Below are positions 63,901 to 64,000 of a stretch of 64,000 nucleotides of DNA, piece after piece. This stretch comes from Cacajao melanocephalus (lineage: Eukaryota > Chordata > Mammalia > Primates > Pitheciidae), in assembly GCA_963573385.1 (NCBI GenBank), contig CAUYLG010075613.1:1-64000 (forward strand), read 5' to 3'. The notes under the pieces are model-generated. The model was not told where the DNA came from, made no database searches, and saw only the letters and a list, made by a program, of their open reading frames with translations. Position 1 is the first letter of the stretch; every line of letters begins with the position of its first letter. A program made the position numbers and the translations under genes.

Positions 63901-64000
63901 TCTCAATAATTTGGTTAAAAAGTGTCACCTAGTTTAATTTGGTATCAAGCTATACTATAATGTAGATGAACTTTAAGTACAAGTTATGGTACTAAGATGT
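60933..64000. other. Repeat-poor single-copy stretch (3.1 kb) to window end
   Basis: No interspersed repeat assigned with confidence. There are T-rich tracts near 63076-63125 and 63829-63839. A possible old DNA-transposon relic ('gggcttctgaaccattttgg', about 63621) could not be confirmed. Open frames up to 110 codons (minus, 61628-61960) are unrecognised. Confidence 0.45.

Overview
The window is primate (most likely human) nuclear DNA. The diagnostic content is Alu SINEs of several ages, L1 LINEs from young (L1PA/PB-like) to ancient (L1M-like), MIR and L2 relics, MaLR LTRs (MST and MLT1 types) and fossil DNA transposons. I recognise no intact protein-coding gene, structural RNA gene, CRISPR array, operon or prokaryotic feature. 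The sequence reads as intergenic or deep-intronic DNA. Repeat family names are assigned from remembered consensus features, not from a search, so subfamily labels are approximate.

Layout. 1-7795: one ancient, nearly full-length L1M on the minus strand, interrupted by a younger plus-strand L1 3' end, a TIR-bounded DNA transposon that itself carries a MIR, and a minus-strand Alu with a clear 12-bp target duplication. A second young L1 3' end opens the window. 7796-12490: old MIR, L2, hAT-like and L1M fragments in otherwise single-copy DNA. 12491-15462: two younger L1 fragments lying head to head; the right one has a perfect 21-bp hairpin near its 3' end. 15965-23265: L1 pieces, one Alu, MIRs and long repeat-poor stretches. 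23855-24568: a tetranucleotide-like tract followed by a long hexanucleotide array. 26753-27925: two Alus. 29391-29975: a MIR with a 40-bp minisatellite of 9.5 copies grown inside it. 32466-32822: a solo MST-type LTR with a perfect 5-bp target duplication. 33745-34952: an L2 whose 3' end runs into a tetranucleotide array. 36350-38975: L1M fragments, one carrying a 68-bp x3 tandem repeat and an inserted MLT1 LTR. 40158-44084: three Alus. 45218-45711: a near-complete hAT-type element. 47971-51513: MaLR LTR material, including an LTR-internal-LTR remnant. 52649-54805: a cluster of tandem repeats (44-bp x2, CTAT, and a 656-bp AACAC/ATAAC pentamer array flanked by 42-bp inverted arms). 56417-57920: Alu and a second relic of the DNA transposon seen near 4.7 kb. 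60529-60932: a plus-strand MLT1-like LTR. The rest appears single-copy.

Nothing here works together as a gene system. The informative content is mutational: nested insertions whose order can be read, tandem arrays that seem to have grown out of MIR and L2 sequence, template-switch-like inverted copies, and a pentamer array bracketed by inverted arms. Two short segments (9930-10012 and 35240-35308) have exon-like splice signals plus one open frame and deserve a transcript or conservation check.
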